DNA of 64,000 nt, from the NCBI RefSeq assembly GCF_014648355.1, contig NZ_BMQY01000014.1, positions 50,614 through 114,613 on the forward strand. The letters run 5' to 3'. The notes under the pieces were generated by a model that was given only the letters and a program-made list of their open reading frames with translations, had not been told where the DNA came from and did not search any database. This document shows, one piece after another, positions 61,801 to 64,000 of this stretch. Origin of the DNA: Couchioplanes azureus. Lineage in GTDB: Bacteria > Actinomycetota > Actinomycetes > Mycobacteriales > Micromonosporaceae. Each line of letters opens with the position of its first letter. Positions within the stretch are counted from its first letter, which is position 1. Both the position numbers and the translations under genes were made by a program.

Positions 61801-64000
61801 CCCGGACGGGCGCCGGCCGGTCGCCTGGCACGGCGTCACCCTGCACGCGTCCGCGGCCACCACCATCCGTGCCCGGATCACCGCGACCGGCGACGACACG
61901 GTGGAGATCGCCGCGGTCGACCCGGCGGGCGCACCGGTGCTGACTGCTCGCCGGGTCGTCCTCGGCACCGTGTCGACCAGGGCCGCGCCCGGGGGATCAC
62001 TGCTGGGCCTCGACTGGGTCCCGGCGCAACCGCAGGATGCCGCGGAGGCCGAACCCGCGACGGTGACGTTCGCCGCCGAGAGCGACGACGTGGTGGCGGA
62101 GACGCACAGGCTCACGGCCGCCGCTCTGGCGACGGTCCATCAGTGGCTCGCCGCGCCGCACGACGGGCGCCTGCTCGTCGTCACCCGTGCCGGCGACCTG
62201 GCCGCCGCCGCGGTGCACGGCCTGGTCCGCTCGGCGGAGGCGGAGAACCCGGGCCGCTTCGCACTGGCCGAGACCGATGCCGACCTGCCCGCCCTGGGGC
62301 CGTACCTGGCTTACGGGGACACCGACTTCCGCGTCCGTGAGGGTCGGGTGCTGGTGCCGCGGCTGGCCCGTACGGCCGAGCGGGAGCCCGGTGGGTGGAC
62401 GCCGCGGGGCACGGTGTTGATCACCGGTGGTACCGGTGGTCTGGGTTCGGCGCTGGCGCGTCACCTTGCTGCTCGTGGTGTGGATCTGGTGCTGGTCAGC
62501 CGCCGTGGTCCGGACGCGCCGGGCGCGGACCGGTTGCCGGGCCGGGTGGTGGCCTGTGATCTGACGGATCGTGCGGCGGTGGATGAGCTCGTCGCGGGTA
62601 TCCCGGATCTGCGGGCGATCATCCACACCGCGGGTGTGCTCGACGACGGCCTGGTCACCGCGCTGACCCCCGAGCGGCTCGACGCGGTGCTCGCTCCCAA
62701 GGTCGACGCGGCGTGGAATCTGCACGCGGCGACGCGGGACCTGGATGCCTTCGTGCTGTTCTCCTCCACCTCGGGGGTGATGGGCAGCGCCGGGCAGGCC
62801 AACTACGCGGCCGGCAACGTGTTCCTGGATGCACTGGCGGCGTACCGGCAGTCGCGGGGGCTCGCCGCGCAGTCGCTGGCCTGGCCCGCCTGGGCCGGTG
62901 CGGCCGGCATGACCGCCACCCTCACCGACTCCGGGATCCGCCGGATCGCCACGGCCGGTCTGCCCCCGCTCACCGTCGAGCAGGGTCTGTCGCTCTTCGA
63001 CTCCGCCACCGCCGGCGGCGAGGCCTATCTGATGCCGGTCGGCATGCCGCCGGGCGGCGCGGCGATTCCCGTGGTGCCCCCGGTGCTGCGCAACCTGGTC
63101 CGGGCCGGGCGCCGCGTCGCCGCCACCGGCCCCGGCGGCGACGCGGCCCTGGCGGCGCTCACCCCCCGACTTGCCGGCCGGAGCGCCGACGAGCGCCTGC
63201 GCCACGTCACCGACCTCGTCCGTGCCGAGGCCGCCGCGGTGCTCGGCCACGCCTCGGCCGCCGCCGTCGACGCGCGCCGTGAGTTCCGTGACCTCGGCTT
63301 CGACTCGCTCACCGCGGTGGAGCTGCGCAACCGGCTGACCGCCGTCACCGGCCTGCGGCTCAGCGCCACCATGGTCTTCGACCACCCGACCCCCGCCGCC
63401 CTGGCCGCGCACCTCGTCGCCGACCTGATGGACGAGCAGCCCGAGGAGACCGTCGTCGCGGGCCCCGTGGCCGCCGGCGATCCGATCGTCATCGTCGGCA
63501 TGGCGTGCCGCCTGCCCGGCGGTGTCACCTCGCCGGACGAGCTGTGGGACCTGGTCGCCGGTGGCCGGGACGGCATCACCGGCTTCCCCACCGACCGCGG
63601 CTGGGATCTGCGGAGCCTGTTCGCCGAGGCCCCGGACGGACGCGGCACCAGCGCCACCCGGCACGGCGGGTTCCTGGCTGGTGCCGGCGACTTCGACGCC
63701 GCCTTCTTCGGGGTGTCCCCGCGCGAGGCGCTGGCGATGGATCCCCAGCAGCGGCTGCTGCTGGAGACGAGCTGGGAAGCGATCGAACGGGCGGGCATCA
63801 ACCCGCAAGGGCTCGCCGGGAGCCGTACCGGCGTCTTCCTGGGCGCGGGTGGCCAGGACTACACGAACCTGGTGCTGAACTCCCGGGAGGATGTCGAGGG
63901 CCACGCCACCACCGGCCTGGCCACCAGCGTCATCTCCGGTCGGGTCTCGTACACGTTGGGTCTGGAGGGTCCGGCGGTCACCGTGGACACGGCGTGTTCG
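58829..64000 (+). CDS. Type I modular PKS (NysJ/AmphJ-position subunit), truncated by window end
   Basis: 1724 residues in the window, still open at 64000. ATG 58829 overlaps the preceding TGA as ATGA, so translation is probably coupled. The first ~34 residues (DRVVEALRSSVKETERLRRQ NQQLVEQ) are a coiled-coil docking helix. One full module follows: KS (Cys207), AT (malonyl), a degenerate DH, a B-type KR and an ACP, then a second KS cut at its active-site motif. The partner order after a six-module NysI-like protein fits the three-module NysJ/AmphJ subunit that builds the C10-to-C5 side of the macrolactone; the number of further modules cannot be seen here. Confidence 0.92.
58931..63430 (+). 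other. PKS gene 2, module 1: KS-AT(malonyl)-DH(dead)-KR(B)-ACP
   Basis: KS 58931-60205, Cys207. AT 60422-61363 with GHSIGE and HAFH, malonyl. A DH-like region 61412-61970 starts normally (HPLLGASVSLADSD) but has lost the whole HxxxGxxxxP segment: LVPALPDTAWLELAIRAGD runs straight on. The Asp of LLDAxxH is replaced (PALLAQLFPDG), so it cannot dehydrate. KR core 62408-62960 has LDD (HTAGVLDDGL), B-type, with Tyr1326 in GQANYAAGN. ACP 63210-63430. Predicted outcome: a hydroxyl. The KR segment has codon usage unlike its surroundings. Confidence 0.88.
63479..64000 (+). other. PKS gene 2, module 2: N-terminal part of KS
   Basis: Begins DPIVIVGMACRLPGG and runs through FFGVSPREALAMDPQQRLLL to DTACS at the final codons, so the window ends at the active-site cysteine. 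Nothing can be said of its AT or reductive domains. Confidence 0.9.

Overview
The window is high-GC actinobacterial chromosome, with strong G/C third-position bias, GTG/TTG starts and very long antisense shadow frames. Arabinan-wall genes next to a polyene polyketide locus suggest a filamentous actinomycete. Micromonosporaceae (Actinoplanes/Couchioplanes-like) is my inference, not proven here.

Left part (1-11.5 kb) is an envelope glycan neighbourhood: the end of an acyltransferase, a large AftD-type arabinofuranosyltransferase (minus), a GT4 glycosyltransferase, a tiny DUF2613 protein, a polytopic GT-C-like membrane protein, a MOP-type flippase and a secreted DUF4185-like five-bladed propeller with five fibronectin III repeats. 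Next (11.5-17 kb) come a His-rich metal-binding protein, an acyl-CoA synthetase, a DUF3592 protein, an ABM monooxygenase divergent from an AdpA/GlxA-type regulator, and a TY-Chap-like protein.

17-24 kb is a signalling island: a hybrid PAS histidine kinase with a C-terminal receiver domain, a membrane GGDEF-EAL protein and a membrane GGDEF protein. A frameshifted fragment of a sugar ABC-transporter ATPase lies between the last two. 24-28.6 kb holds a nucleoside deoxyribosyltransferase-like gene, two translationally coupled unknown genes, a class IV aminotransferase/ADC-lyase-like gene and an AccD6-type acyl-CoA carboxylase beta subunit. A 960-bp gene-free stretch follows.

29.5-64 kb is the core of a glycosylated polyene macrolide cluster. 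It has a PAS-LuxR regulator (PimM/AmphRIV/NysRIV type), GDP-mannose 4,6-dehydratase (first committed mycosamine step), a small chorismate-mutase-like gene, a 9005-aa six-module type I PKS and the start of the next PKS gene (ATGA overlap), cut at the window edge in its second KS. The six modules read: malonyl/DH-KR, malonyl/KR(A1), methylmalonyl/KR(A2), malonyl/KR(B), malonyl/dead KR, malonyl/KR(B). This is the order expected for modules 9-14 of NysI/AmphI or the FscD equivalent: last polyene double bond, sugar-bearing hydroxyl, the methyl later oxidised to carboxyl, then the ketone that closes the hemiketal ring. Sequences resembling the PimM operator lie upstream of gmd and between the chorismate-mutase-like gene and the PKS. 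The loading PKS, the main polyene-forming PKS, mycosamine aminotransferase/glycosyltransferase, P450s and transporters are not in the window.
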